Source: Bathynomus jamesi (taxonomy: Eukaryota > Arthropoda > Malacostraca > Isopoda > Cirolanidae). Taken from it: a stretch of DNA of 64,000 nt. How positions within the stretch are numbered: the first letter of the stretch is position 1; every line of letters starts with the position of its first letter. Both the position numbers and the translations under genes were made by a program. This document shows positions 25,232-35,493 of the stretch, in pieces. Location: positions 235,001 through 299,000 of the forward strand of contig JAJOZX010005799.1 in NCBI GenBank assembly GCA_023014485.1. The letters are read 5' to 3'. The notes beneath the pieces were generated by a model. That model searched no databases, was not told where the DNA came from, and saw only the letters and a list, made by a program, of their open reading frames with translations.

Positions 25232-25990
25232 CAGTGTTGGGCACTAAAGCGTTAATCCGATAACAGTTAATTAACGAAGTTAACTTTTTTTAACGGACTA
25301 TTAACGGAAGTTAATTTCCATTTATCGTTATCGGACCAGTTAACTTCCGATAACTCGATATTTAGTCTGTTAAAGTCCGTTAACACGTTAACTGCGAGGA
25401 GTCATTCACGGAAGATCACCGCTCCGCGAATGAATTCAAACCGCCATAACTTCAGTCTGCCAATTCCGTCCTCTGCCGCAGTGGAACGGCTCTTCTCTCT
25501 CGGCAAGGACATCCTGAGGCCCAAGAGGTCAAGACTGGCAGTTGGGCCTAACTTTGAGAAGTTGGTCTTTCTGAAGGGCAACCAGCACATTGTGTCATAG
25601 TCTTTAATAAATGTGCCTAAAATTTAATTTTACCTTTCAGTTCCCGCCATAATAATTCTCTGGTAAATTAAAATTTAGTTAATGGTTAGTGGTTACAAGG
25701 GTTTCAAAACATGTAATCAGTACATTTTTTATTAAAAATAAAAAAAAAGTTATTAAGCAAAAAAGTTGCAAAACTTGATAAAAATACAGTTAAATACCTA
25801 TTTATTGTTGGATTTTGCATAAATAAACATTTTCTATGGGTTTTAAAGCTTTTTTCCTTGATTTTTTTTAAATGTTAGTAAAGAAATAGTTATCGTTAAC
25901 GGATTATCGTTAACTTCCGTTAACTTTGTAGTAAAATTATCGGATTATCGTTATCGGAGTTAACTTTTTGGTTAATGGTGCCCACCATTG
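25232..25990 (+). mobile_element. Non-autonomous hAT, 759 bp
   Basis: Exact 8-bp target duplication GAAGTAAT at 25224-25231 and 25991-25998. Ends CAGTGTTGGGCAC and GTGCCCACCATTG. Subterminal GTTAAC-type repeats at both ends. A relative of 20324-21666, and it keeps only a short hATC remnant. Confidence 0.9.
25450..25600 (+). pseudogene. hAT transposase C-terminal fragment
   Basis: IPSSAAVERLFSLGKDILRP followed by KRSRL and FEKLVFLKGNQHIVS then a stop: the last ~45 residues of a hAT transposase. It has intact reading where the 21.3 kb copy carries a premature TGA. Confidence 0.8.
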
Positions 25991-26357
25991 GAAGTAATAT
26001 CTGGTTTCCTACACCCGGTTTTATACAGGCTATATATATGTATATTAGTGTGGTCCAAAAAAATTGAAAAATATATTTCTCATGACATTTGCCCATATTC
26101 CACAATCACTAACGATGTCGGAAATAAAAAACTGGATCGATTCGTGCATATTTAGAGGTGGCGCAACTCGAAGCCTTAGTATCATTACAGTATACAGTAT
26201 ACACTCTACAGTTTGGGGTCGCAAATTTCTTCAAACTTGCGCTACCCTTAAATAGTAATGGATTTACCTCAAATCCGGTCTGAGGTCTTTTTCCATAAAA
26301 GAAACGAGAAAATGCATCAGGAGCTCTTATTTGTGAATTTTAATTTTTTACCATATA

Positions 26358-27319
26358 AGCACACCGGACAAAAAATTAGTCACCCCTCTCAGAATGTACC
26401 TAATAACGTGTGACGGCGCCTCTGGCCTTGATAACCGCACGAATCCGGCGAGGCAGAGACTCTACGAGGTTATGCATGTACTGAACATCGATTTGCTGCC
26501 ACTCGTTCATCAGCCGGTCCCGAAGTTCCGCCAGAGTCCGTGGGTGTCTATTCCTGCGCTTCACTTTCTGTTTCCAGCCTGAACAACACCTTCGACGCAT
26601 TCAGGATTAAAGGCTTCATTGGACCTGCGATGTACTCGTCGCCTCCCATCATTGGAGAACAAACAAAAACGGGACTCATCGGACCAAATTACACGTTTCC
26701 AATCTGCCGCAGTCCAGTTTTTGTGCCTCTGAGCTATTTATAACGTGCCAATTTGTGACTTGCTGTTAACAGCGGCCTCTTCCGTGGTACCCTGCTCCAG
26801 ATGTCCATCGCATGCAGTTCTCGTCGCAATGTCCGTTCGGAAATTGGTCGCTGGAGAACCTCATTGGTTTCTTGGAGCAATTGTTCTCTGGTTTGAAAAC
26901 GATTTGCAGTTACTAGACGAGAAACATGGCGGCGGCCCCTATTGTCGAGAATTGTTTTCCGGCCACAGTTACGCCGTCGATTGTCAGTTGATTGCGAACT
27001 ACACCACTCTTTGTAAACTCGCTGGACAGTACGCGTTGACACACCAACAAATTGGGCTACTTCAGACATTTTGTGTCCGTGGGCTCTGCCAAACACGATG
27101 GCTCCTTTTTTCCACTGAGTAACGTCTGCCTCACGACCCATTTGCAGACTATATCCAACACACACTTTGTTCTTCACCACCTCACGAAACAGATCTGATC
27201 CTGTGTGCTACGTCACCGCTACTTGTCACTTACCAATGCTACATCAGCGCCCTCTGTGTGACCTTGAACTTCCTACTATCGGTGCTATTAGGGGTGACTA
27301 ATTTTTTGTCCGGTGTGCT
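26358..27319 (-). mobile_element. Internally deleted Tc1 transposon with perfect 30-bp inverted repeats
   Basis: Ends AGCACACCGGACAAAAAATT... repeat exactly in reverse complement at the right, with a TA duplication (26356-26357 and 27320-27321). Length 962 bp. The transposase has lost the catalytic core. Confidence 0.93.
26400..27180 (-). pseudogene. Tc1-like transposase, catalytic core deleted
   Basis: From 27180 down: an N-terminal paired-like domain with AIVFGRAHGHKMSEVAQFVG and STRTVQRVYKEW, a basic NRRRNCGRKTILD hinge, then a second HTH (ISERTLRRELHAM) and VPRKRPLLTASHKLAR. The frame then breaks near 26740. The final ~65 codons (26600-26400: RHPRTLAELRDRLMNEWQQI to the RAVIKARG end) belong to the extreme C-terminus. 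DDE-bearing blocks between are absent or scrambled (a WEATSTSQVQ remnant survives). Only DNA binding could remain. Confidence 0.8.
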
Positions 27320-27346
27320 TATGTGTGGCTCACCCTAATATATATA

Positions 27347-28246
27347 CAGGGCGTCCCAAAAAAATGTATACACACTTTAACAGCTGATAGCTCAATTGAT
27401 GTTTCTTTCTTTCCAAGTTAAACCCATTAGAATTAATAATGGCAGTCAGACTAAGCTTTGAACAAAGGAAATTCATTCTAAAATGCTACTGGAAGTGTGA
27501 AAACGCAGTTGAAGTGCAAAGACAGTTTAGGAGGGAGTTTCAAACAGATCCACCAACGCGACTTACCATCACTCGAATTAGAGATAAGTTTGAAGCCGAT
27601 GGAACTGTTCAGAATGTCCACAAGAAGTGTTCCGGAAGACCACGGACATCGACAAGCCCCACAAAGCAAGAAAGAGTACTGGAAACGTATCACCAAAGTC
27701 CAAGAAAATCTGTGCGGCAAGCGAGTCGTGAGGTAGGAATTTCAGAATCGTCTGTCCAACGCATTTTAAAGCGCTGTCATGGAAAAGTTACATTCCAAGA
27801 TTAGTCCATACTATTAATGAAGATGATCCGGACCGAAGAGTGGAGTATTGCGAGTGGTACTTGGCACGATGTGGATGTGGATTGGACGAAGGGTTTCGTA
27901 GAATACCCTCCGCGTTCACCAGACCTCACACACTAGACTTTTTTTTATGGGGATACTTAAAAGACAAAGTCTACGCTATAAAACCTGCAACAGTCGCTGA
28001 ATTGAGAGCAGCCATTGAACGAGAATGCACACAAATACCAAACGAAATGTTTCGTGATGTTTGCGATTCCATTGCTTCGCGTTATCAGCAGTGCCTGGAC
28101 CAGAACGGACGTCAGTTTGACAACAGGCGTTGACAAAACAATTAAATAATGGTAGATTCTATTACATTTTGAAAATAAAATGTATTTTAATAAACACTGC
28201 CTTTATAAATATTTAAAGTGTGTATACATTTTTTTGGGACGCCCTG
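27347..28246 (+). mobile_element. Internally deleted mariner-like transposon
   Basis: Ends CAGGGCGTCCCAAAAAAATG and its reverse complement at right, with TA flanks; inverted repeats ~33 bp. Length 900 bp; the two catalytic Asp blocks are missing. Confidence 0.92.
27439..28133 (+). pseudogene. Mariner-like transposase, central deletion
   Basis: 27439-27804 encodes an intact N-terminal region: LSFEQRKFILKCYWKCENAV, then TRLTITRIRDKFEADGTVQN, a CSGRPRTSTS hinge and a second HTH ([20 protein letters not shown]). After a frame change there is a short [17 protein letters not shown] piece. A deletion then joins it to the third-Asp region ([15 protein letters not shown]) and an intact-looking C-terminus to 28133. 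The Asp of SPDL is altered to RPHT. Could act only as a DNA-binding protein. Confidence 0.82.
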
Positions 28247-28257
28247 TATGCACGATA

Positions 28258-28494
28258 CAACTCAGAATGGTCACCTGAGAAAATTTTATGTTACACAGAC
28301 TGCGCATGGAACAAGGAACTCTTCTGGGAAAATTAAATCATGACCCGGTCATGATTCGTTGCTCACGTGAGTTGGGCTTCCATCACGAAAAAGAAAAAGT
28401 TTAGTATTTGTCATTTACCATTATTTATTCAGACTATAGTGGATTTAATTTTCCCAGAAGAGTTCCTTGTTCCATGCATGGTCTGTGTGTAACA
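28258..28494. mobile_element. MITE with ~50-bp inverted repeats, copy 1
   Basis: GTTACACAGACTGCGCATGG... at left is mirrored by ...CCATGCATGGTCTGTGTGTA at right, with AAGAGTTCCTTGTT/AACAAGGAACTCTT inside. Copy 2 is 30840-31058 and a half copy is 63205-63276. Both full copies share CAACTCAGAATGG upstream. Confidence 0.8.
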
Positions 28495-28509
28495 TTATAT
28501 ATACGAGTA

Positions 28510-29690
28510 TTAGGGATGTACCGAATACTAAAATTCACCGAATACCAAATATTTGGTGCAAAACTATTCGGCCGAATACTGAATTCCGAATATTAGTTTT
28601 ATTTGGGTTATTAGGCGTCACTATAAAAAACTGAAGCCTTCATCAGTTTAACAGCACATAGAATTAATAGTAAATGTGAGCAAAAGCAGCATGTTTTAGC
28701 CACCAAAAATCTGCCACATTCCCATACTCATGAAAAATATGCAACTGCATTGACTTCTATATTACAAGAATTGTCAATAAAGAGCGATCGTGTGCATGCA
28801 GTTGTGCAGGACAATGGCTGTAATATTACTAAAGCTGTTAGCGTTCTCAAAATTACTCCCGTTGCTCGTGTGAATCATACTTTAGCACTTGCAGTTGATG
28901 AAGCCCTTCTTAGCCAGAAGTCTGTTTCAGAGATATGTGTAATTGCGCGCCTAATCTGTTACATTTTAATTATTCATCTCCAGCCTTTGACAGACTTAAG
29001 GAATTCCAGAAGCAACATAATTTACCCGAAAACAAACTTGTAAGAGACGTTATCATCCAATGGAACTCTACATTCTATATGCTAGAACGACTTCTTCAAC
29101 GAAAAACTGCGGTTGTTGCATACGCCTCGGACTATGACATACTGTAGCAACCTTCAATAATCATCAGTGGACTCTAATTCAGTGTGTTGTAAAGCTTCTT
29201 AGTCGATGTGAAAAATTAACGAATGACTTTTCCTCTGATTCTTCTTGTCTTCACATATGGTGTCTCCCGATGTAACAAATCTCGTGGTATTTTTGCCTAA
29301 CATAACTGATGATGTACAGTAGGTGTTCATACTATGAAAAACGATTTAATAGAAAATTTACAGAATCGTTTCAAGCAGTGGAAGGCAGACATTACTTGCA
29401 TGATTTCTCACGTTTTAGATTCTCGTTTCAAATTTGCTTGCATAACAGTACCTGAATTAGTAAAAAATTAGATCATCATTATGTCTGCATCACCTAACGC
29501 TAGTCCTGCACATAATATAACCTATGGCGATGAAGCAACTGATTTTGTTTCACGAGAAGATCAAGAACCTTTGAAAAAGAAGCCCAAGGTTAATTTATGG
29601 AGTTATTTCGATGAGGTTGTGCCTCCAACTATCAAAAATAGTCAGAAAAGTTAAACATCTATTCAAAAGAACCACGAGTCAGTCGCTACC
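28510..29690 (+). mobile_element. hAT element remnant
   Basis: Starts TAGGGATGTACCGAATAC with GAATAC/GAATA subterminal repeats, analogous to the TAGTGATGTA... termini of other hATs here. The right terminus is lost in the AT array at 29700. Confidence 0.65.
28690..29690 (+). pseudogene. zf-BED-type hAT transposase fragments
   Basis: AVVQDNGCNITKAV matches the catalytic D.A.N motif of hAT transposases, and VARVNHTLALAVDEAL is the C.AH.LNL counterpart (Cys replaced). After a frame change come FDRLKEFQKQ and VRDVIIQWNSTFYMLERLLQ, the RWNST.YML motif. 29334-29470 adds an SHVLDSRFKFA piece. The hATC end is not present. Broken by several stops. Confidence 0.75.
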
Positions 29691-29699
29691 CACCGAGGC

Positions 29700-29711
29700 G
29701 CATATATATAT

Positions 29712-29802
<91 letters not shown>
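29700..29802. repeat. (AT)n array with interruptions
   Basis: AT repeats with ACAT insertions. Confidence 0.95.
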
Positions 29803-29803
<1 letters not shown>

Positions 29804-30110
29804 GGTGAGCCACACATATATGGTAAAAAATTAAAATGCACAAATAAGAGCTCCTGATGCATTTTCTCATTCCTTATAAGGAAAAAACCTTAGACCGGAT
29901 TTGAGGTAAATCCATTAATATTTAAGGGTGGCGCAAGTTTGAAGAAATTTGCCACCCCAAACTGTGTAATGATACTAAGGCTTCGAGTTGCGCCACCTCT
30001 AAATATGCACGGATCGATCCAGTTTTTATTTCCAACATCGTAATGGTTGTGGAATATGGGCACATGTCATGAGAAATATATTTTTAATTTTTTTTTTTTT
30101 TGGACCACCC
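29803..30110 (+). mobile_element. 308-bp MITE, intact reference copy
   Basis: Ends GGGTGAGCCACACATAT and GGACCACCC next to TA. No coding content. Reverse-oriented sister of 26047-27335 and its proof of an insertion there. A run of ~14 T lies near the right end. Confidence 0.85.
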
Positions 30111-30123
30111 TAATATATATACA

Positions 30124-30191
<68 letters not shown>

Positions 30192-30271
30192 TAAAATAAC
30201 GCACTGTCGCGACGAAGTATGAAGAAGGAAACCATTCTTCAGGAAGACGTAAATTTTTATTTCTCAACACC

Positions 30272-30394
30272 AATACGTATTGAAATGTGTTTTCAAAACA
30301 ATGGCAACCATGTAGAGCATATTATATAAATAAAAATGGTTGTCCATAAAAAAATGTTTATTTTCCTATGTATGGAAACTTACGACCCACCCTG
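30272..30394 (+). mobile_element. 3' fragment of the 13028 mariner family
   Basis: Matches 13028-13150 in reverse complement, including the AAAACAATGGCAACCATGTA coding end and TATGGAAACTTACG terminus. Truncated at the left. Confidence 0.85.
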
Positions 30395-30404
30395 TATATA
30401 TATA

Positions 30405-30439
<35 letters not shown>

Positions 30440-30442
<3 letters not shown>

Positions 30443-30835
30443 ATATATATGTCCCTAACCTTACTCTGAACCCTGTAATTACGCAAACAAAAGTCCGGGA
30501 AAGTAGAAAAGGAAGACTGTCTCGTGTTCCCAAAGACAGGGAACATCCTTAACCCTGAAAGAAAATAGTTTTATTGTGAGAGGACCAAAACTGTTTAATC
30601 AGCTGCCCAAAGACCTAAGGAACACGAGTGGTGTTGCAGTAGACATCTTCAAAAGAAAATTAGACGCCTGGCTCAAAACAATCCCCGATGAGCCTGGCAT
30701 ACCTGGCTATGTGAGGGGGAGAGTACAAGAACCAACTCACTACTTCACCAGGCCAATTCGAGAGGAGGGGCGACAAGCTTGACCCTCGTGAAATAAGGAA
30801 TCATCGCACGGAACATTTGAAAGGTTGAAAGGTGT
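30440..30835 (+). pseudogene. LINE 3'-terminal fragment (copy D)
   Basis: 30576-30782 encodes RGPKLFNQLPKDLRNTSGVA and FKRKLDAWLKTIPDEPG, the RT C-terminal motif, matching 54876-55080 of copy C. The 3' tail GCGACAAGCTTGACCCTCGTG follows. Upstream, 30445-30560 matches copy C 54740-54860 with small indels. A 5'-truncated insertion. Confidence 0.85.
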
Positions 30836-30839
30836 ATAT

Positions 30840-31058
30840 AATGCAACTCAGAATGGTTCCCTGAGAAACTTTTATGTTACACACAGACCGTGCATGAAAC
30901 AGGGACCTCTTCTGGGAAATTAAATCCACTATAGTTCCAATAAGTAATGGTAAATGACAAATACAATAGTTTTTTTTTTCACCATTGCTTATTCGAACTA
31001 TAGTGGATTTAATTTTCCGAGAAGAGTTCCTTGTTCTATGCACGGTCTGTGTGTAACA
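30840..31058. mobile_element. MITE, copy 2 of the 28258 family
   Basis: GTTACACACAGACCGTGCAT at left and ATGCACGGTCTGTGTGTAAC at right; internal AACTATAGTGGATTTAATTT palindromic arms. Confidence 0.8.
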
Positions 31059-31062
31059 CACA

Positions 31063-31255
<193 letters not shown>

Positions 31256-31345
31256 ACCCGTGGTTCGAATCCCACGTAAAGCTGTAGGTCCCCTCCGTCA
31301 TATGACCTTAGATGTTGCGAAGGAAGTTAAACAACCCCAATTAAA
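31256..31345 (+). mobile_element. SINE-related 3' fragment
   Basis: GTGGTTCGAATCCCACGTAA then AGCTGTAGGTCCCCTCCGTC resemble the box B and linker of the SINEs, but the tail differs. Divergent relative. Confidence 0.5.
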
Positions 31346-31998
31346 AAAAATATATATATATATATATAATATTATATATATAAAATAGTCTTTATTCAGA
31401 AAGAACACATTACATAAGATATACATTACATCCATACTGGTTTGCACAATGTTGGTATTAACGTTTAATTTTTGTAGTTTAATTACAGTATTCTTATCTG
31501 AATATGCCGTTGGGAAGCATGACAGCTTTTCAAGCAAAAGCCTTTGCGATTCATTTCTATTTTCACAGAAGAAAATGTCACATATAAATAGAATTTGTGG
31601 AAAATAAAATAATGTTACATTTAGTTAACTCTGTTATTACAAATGAAAATTGAAATAATCTTTAGAATAATAGAAAAGAAAAATGGGAAACAATACAAAT
31701 CATGATACAATCTTAAAGTTACAAAGATACAGATGAGCAAGGCATATTATAATTATGGCGTAATATATATACACACAGTATATATATATATATATAATCA
31801 TCGATGCATTCGTAGTTTAAGTGCAAGCATGAAGAGTTAAACATCTTTTTACACAGAGTACCATTCTGCCATATACGCCTATTTCAGGGTACGAGCAGTT
31901 TGCAACAGCATTGACAAGCAGTTAGGGGGTTAAAGTACCGATGAGGCTTTCGTACGTCGTTCATCCCCATTGAAAGCAACAATGCTGTGTGTGTGTGT
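31346..31998. other. AT-rich unique sequence, nothing recognised
   Basis: A minus-strand 79-codon frame at 31298-31537 has no motif I can name. Short AT arrays at 31350 and 31775. Confidence 0.5.
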
Positions 31999-32336
31999 GC
32001 CTCGGTGGTGTTGTGATTAGCATCGCTGACTACGAATTCACCGGACCCGGGTTCAATTCCCGCCGAAAGCAGGCAGCGCGCAGCTTACCCAGCTGTTCAT
32101 TCTTCCAAAAAAAAAAAAGGTTGGTAGATAAGTGGGTACCCTGGGTGGCCTAGTGGTTAAAACGCTGGAATGGTGATCGGGTGGTCGGGAGATCGAGTCC
32201 GGGAAAGGACTTTGTAATTTCTGACCACCCTTGGTGGGTCGTGCTTCGGATTCTACGTTAAGCTGTAGGTCCAAGGTGGAGTAACAAGCTTGACCTTCGT
32301 GAGAATGAATAATTCGGGCGGAAGCAAAACCAAGGT
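31999..32336 (+). mobile_element. tRNA-derived SINE, long form
   Basis: First module GCCTCGGTGGTGTTGTGATT...GGGTTCAATTCCC (box B intact). Second module GGTGGCCTAGTGGTTAAAAC...GAGATCGAGTCCGGG (second box B kept). Then a linker to TTCGGATTC and the tail AAGCTTGACCTTCGTGAG. The segment from AATGGTGATCGGG to ATTTCTGACCACCC is absent from the short form. Confidence 0.85.
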
Positions 32337-32383
32337 ATGAAGGTGTTTATTATATATATATATATATATTATATATATACATA

Positions 32384-32773
32384 CAGGGTGTCTCAGAAGT
32401 CTGGACTCATAGGGAACATAGACATTTTATTTTTAAAGTGAAACACATTTCTAATGTCAGTTTTACATATTTCAGGAAAGAAAATACCCTACAAGTTCAA
32501 TTTCCCAATCAAGAGAAGGTAGAACTGGTATTGCTACATGTTTCCGGAAAAAGCCAGAGGGAGGCATGTCAGTTATTTCACGAACATGCCTCCCTCTGGC
32601 TTTTTCCAGAAACAGGTAGCAATACCAGTTCCACCTTCTCTTGATTGGTATACTGAGCCATCAGGGTACAGTATTTTCTTTCTTGAAATATGTAAAACTG
32701 ACATTAGAAATGTTTTTTGTTTCACTTTAAAAATAAAATATCTATTTTCCCTATGAATCCAGACTTCTGGACA

Positions 32774-32776
<3 letters not shown>
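32384..32776. mobile_element. Snap-back mariner derivative (fold-back)
   Basis: Nearly all 390 bp is palindromic: CAGGGTGTCTCAGAAGTCTG at left against a degenerate copy at right. The arms include GTGAAACACATTTCTAATGTC and CAAGAGAAGGTAGAACTGGT, meeting at GCATGTCAGTTATTTCACGA. The left arm encodes FPNQEKVELVLLHVSGKSQR then EACQLFHEH, a DUF4817-like transposase N-terminus, repeated in mirror image at right. Confidence 0.8.
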
Positions 32777-32818
<42 letters not shown>

Positions 32819-32819
<1 letters not shown>

Positions 32820-33115
32820 CGTAAAGAACGACGCTTGTATAGGAGAATATTCCGCGCAAGATGAGAGAGAGAGAACGAAACAAATGAAAAACTGAGGTAA
32901 CCACCCGGAATCGAACCCGGGCTCTTCCGATTGCCGGTCAGATATGATAACCATTACACCATGAGGCCCATGGTGTAATGGTTATCATATCTGACCGGCA
33001 ATCGGAAGATCCCGGGTTCGATTCCCGGGTGGTTACCTCATTTTTTCATTTGTTTCGTTCTCTCTCTCTCATCTTGCGCGGAATATTCTCCTATACAAGC
33101 GTCGTTCTTTACGTT
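32819..33115. repeat. 297-bp palindrome of two divergent tRNA-like units
   Basis: Arms 32819-32963 and 32969-33115 are near-perfect inverted repeats around a 5-bp centre. Each arm, read outward, is CATGGTGTAATGGTTATCAT (box A) ... GGGTTCGATTCC (box B) ... GGGTGGTTACCT, then TTTCATTTGTTTCGTTCTC, (CT)n and TATACAAGCGTCGTTCTTTA. The tRNA fold is imperfect (the acceptor stem does not pair), so these are tRNA-derived repeats rather than tRNA genes. AT arrays on both sides. Confidence 0.85.
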
Positions 33116-33144
33116 AATTATACTGCGTGTTTGCAGTTTAAATA

Positions 33145-33145
<1 letters not shown>

Positions 33146-33208
<63 letters not shown>
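33146..33208. repeat. (AT)n microsatellite
   Basis: AT array right of the palindrome. Confidence 0.95.
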
Positions 33209-33214
<6 letters not shown>

Positions 33215-34067
33215 TGATCGTTTGAGAGTACGTGCATTTTATAGAGTATGCAAAACTGCCATAACTTCCTTATCCAATTTATTCAATTACAGGCATTCAT
33301 TATCTGCAAAGTTCTAAACTTTTAAATGTACAATACATATTCAACTGATACAATGTAATGAAGAAAATTATAAAACTGAATATGATATGGTTTAAAGCGC
33401 ATAATGTAGAAAAATACACAAAGGCGTTTGGCTTTAATACAAAAATTCTTTGTAATTCCTAGTAATGCATTTAAGTCGTAAAAACTAAAATGCTCCCTTT
33501 GATATCGAACCGCCGTTTTACGGTACAAAAGCTGAAATAAGTGACAGAATCCGTGAAAGTACGTAGAGTAAATGCAGTGAGATTCTTTGATAATGTTCGT
33601 ACACTTCCCAAATAATTACGAATCAATAGATTAACTTACGTTCTTGGAACTTGGCAAGTTGGCAGTAGATCTTATCTTAACCCGTAACTATATGACGATT
33701 ATTGTGGAAGGATGGGAGGTTATATTTACGGACACGCAGTATTCTCAATGGTGTTTCCCTTGGGTGAAATTACGTGACAAACTCTCGAACAGTGTGATTT
33801 TTTATGACGGCCTAAGACTTCGGAAGAAATGGAGTGGGTTTCACTGGTCAATTGTCGCTTTTACAGCTTCCATTGTCCTGCGATTTTCAGATGTTCGAGG
33901 ACAGAGCGAAACGTCGGAAAATTTTGGAAATATTATTTATAATTTACGAACATTATTGAAAAATGTCATACGGAAAACTGAGAAATCTAATAATAAATTA
34001 ATAAATAAAAACTACGGTCGATTATTCAACTAAATATGTTTAAAGAAAAAGCTGTTCCCCAAATATA

Positions 34068-34074
<7 letters not shown>
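33209..34074. other. Unique sequence with one unassigned 129-codon frame
   Basis: A plus-strand frame at 33644-34033 is open for 129 codons but has no recognisable domain, no codon-quality signal I can assess, and no relatives in this window. I do not call it a gene. The rest is AT-rich and unassigned. Confidence 0.45.
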
Positions 34075-34122
<48 letters not shown>

Positions 34123-34125
<3 letters not shown>

Positions 34126-34355
34126 TGATGTAGCGGATGTCATTTTTTTCACATCCGCGGATGCGGATGCGGATGAGGATGTTTGATTTCAACATCCGCG
34201 GATGCGGATGTCTACATTTTCGTTATTTTTTAGGATATATTCGAGATTTGTTGTGTTTAACGTATATAATAAGTTATTATATAGAGAGAGCTGTAGCTAT
34301 AATGTAGTATAATTGATTAATTGTACAATAATTGCTGTACTTTTCTCTGAACATA
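34123..34355. mobile_element. Left 233 bp of the 55151-type hAT, truncated at the Polinton border
   Basis: Matches 55151-55389: TAGTGATGTAGCGGATGTCA, the GCGGATGCGGATGAGGATG array, and CTTTTCTCTGAACATA. It stops exactly where the Polinton begins. The remainder of the hAT does not reappear on the other side of the Polinton. Confidence 0.85.
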
Positions 34356-34673
34356 AGTAGTATAGCCGCAAAAGGGGAGAGTGCAAGAATGTTGCAGGTT
34401 ATTATGTAATGTTGCAAAGGGGTGGGGGTTGCAAAAAAAATAAAAAAAATAAAGAAAAAAAGAGTACTGGCCTTTGTTGCCAACCTAGGTTGCAAGGGTC
34501 ATGCACCAACCTAGGTTGCAAGGGGCATGCAACTTGGAGGCCTCCCCCAAGCTATTCCCCCCAAAGGGCCAGAGAGAAAGGAGGAGAGGTGTTCACCTGG
34601 CAGGAGCCAAGTGCACATTAAGACTTCAGCCGAGTAGGCGTTGTTTTATAGGCTCCTAATCAGCCAGAATCAG
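34356..34673. repeat. Polinton left terminal inverted repeat
   Basis: Shares with the reverse complement of 52276-52590 an exact first ~60 bp, then a diverged G-rich block with GTTGCAAGGGG words, then an almost exact ~120 bp around AGGAGAGGTGTTCACCTGGC and CCGAGTAGGCGTTGTTTTAT. Similarity ends near CAGCCAGTTG. Confidence 0.92.
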
Positions 34674-34689
34674 CCAGTTGACTGAGCCA

Positions 34690-34800
34690 AGGGGGGAGGG
34701 GTACACCTGAAGGAGAGAGAGAGAGAGACGCCTGAAGGAGAGAGAGAGAGAGACGCCTGTAGGAGAGAGAGAGAGAGACACCTGAAAGAGAGAGAGAGGA
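34690..34800. repeat. CCTGAAGGAGAGAGAG tandem repeat
   Basis: Four units of ~26 bp (ACGCCTGAAGGAGAGAGAGA) just inside the left repeat. Confidence 0.9.
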
Positions 34801-34809
34801 GTTCTCCCC

Positions 34810-35106
34810 CAAGTTATTTTCGTTTTCCTAACCTAAGAGGCCACTAAGGGGTTTTACCAAAGGGCCTGAAAGAGAAGGACCAGAGGTCCTTCCTCGGCTG
34901 GGAGCCGAGGTGGAATGAGTCTTTCACCAACTTCGCGGTCTTTTATAAGCCTCTATTCTGGCTGAATTGCCAGATAGCGCAATGTGTTCAGTTGTCAGAT
35001 CGCACCATGTATGCAGATGCTGAGTTGCTACATCAAGCCATGTAATCGGGTGCTGATGTGCCAGATTGCACCATCAGATAGCGCCATGTATTCCAGAAAT
35101 ATTAAT
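34810..35106. other. Subterminal Polinton sequence with diverged repeat words
   Basis: TTTTATAAGCCTCTATTCTG and GCCAGATAGCGCAATGTG/GCCAGATTGCACCATC words repeat loosely and resemble the 80-bp repeats inside the right end. Non-coding. Confidence 0.5.
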
Positions 35107-35213
35107 CATCCATTGTGTAACAATATGACGATAGTTATTCCAATTAAATTCTGTTTAAATACACCTTTATTAATTGCATGCCTTTCCAGTTTTTTTGCAA
35201 TGATCGGATTGCT

Positions 35214-35255
<42 letters not shown>

Positions 35256-35493
35256 TTTTCTTATGTTAGGTAAATATATATATACATATACATATATTAT
35301 TTATTTTATAACATTTAATTTTAGTTTAGAAGCAAATTTAACATTAACTTCATTGAACTTTTCGAAACAAATAACATAGTTTACCTTCGAAAACGTCATA
35401 ATAGAAAATAATTAATTTTATGGTTAACTAGTTTATTTCGTTTACTATAATTATAGTCTTTTAAGCAGCTTATAATACATATATATATATACA

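Larger units (their letters stand above)
26047..27335 (-). mobile_element. ~310-bp MITE split by a Tc1 insertion
   Basis: Reverse complement of the uninterrupted copy at 29803-30110: ends GTGTGGTCC... and ...GGCTCACCC next to TA. The left portion (26047-26357) and a final ~16 bp (27320-27335) flank the Tc1. Comparison with the uninterrupted copy shows a TA duplicated at the junction. Confidence 0.88.

Noticed and set aside
26394..27122. Plus-strand frames at 26394, 26540 and 26745
   Set aside because: Opposite the minus-strand Tc1 transposase remnants.
32880..33050. Functional tRNA genes in the palindrome
   Set aside because: Box A and B are present but the acceptor and anticodon stems do not pair, and both units continue into a shared repeat tail, so they are tRNA-derived repeats.
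33644..34033. Host gene of 129 codons
   Set aside because: No domain, splice structure or relative visible; a frame this long can arise by chance.
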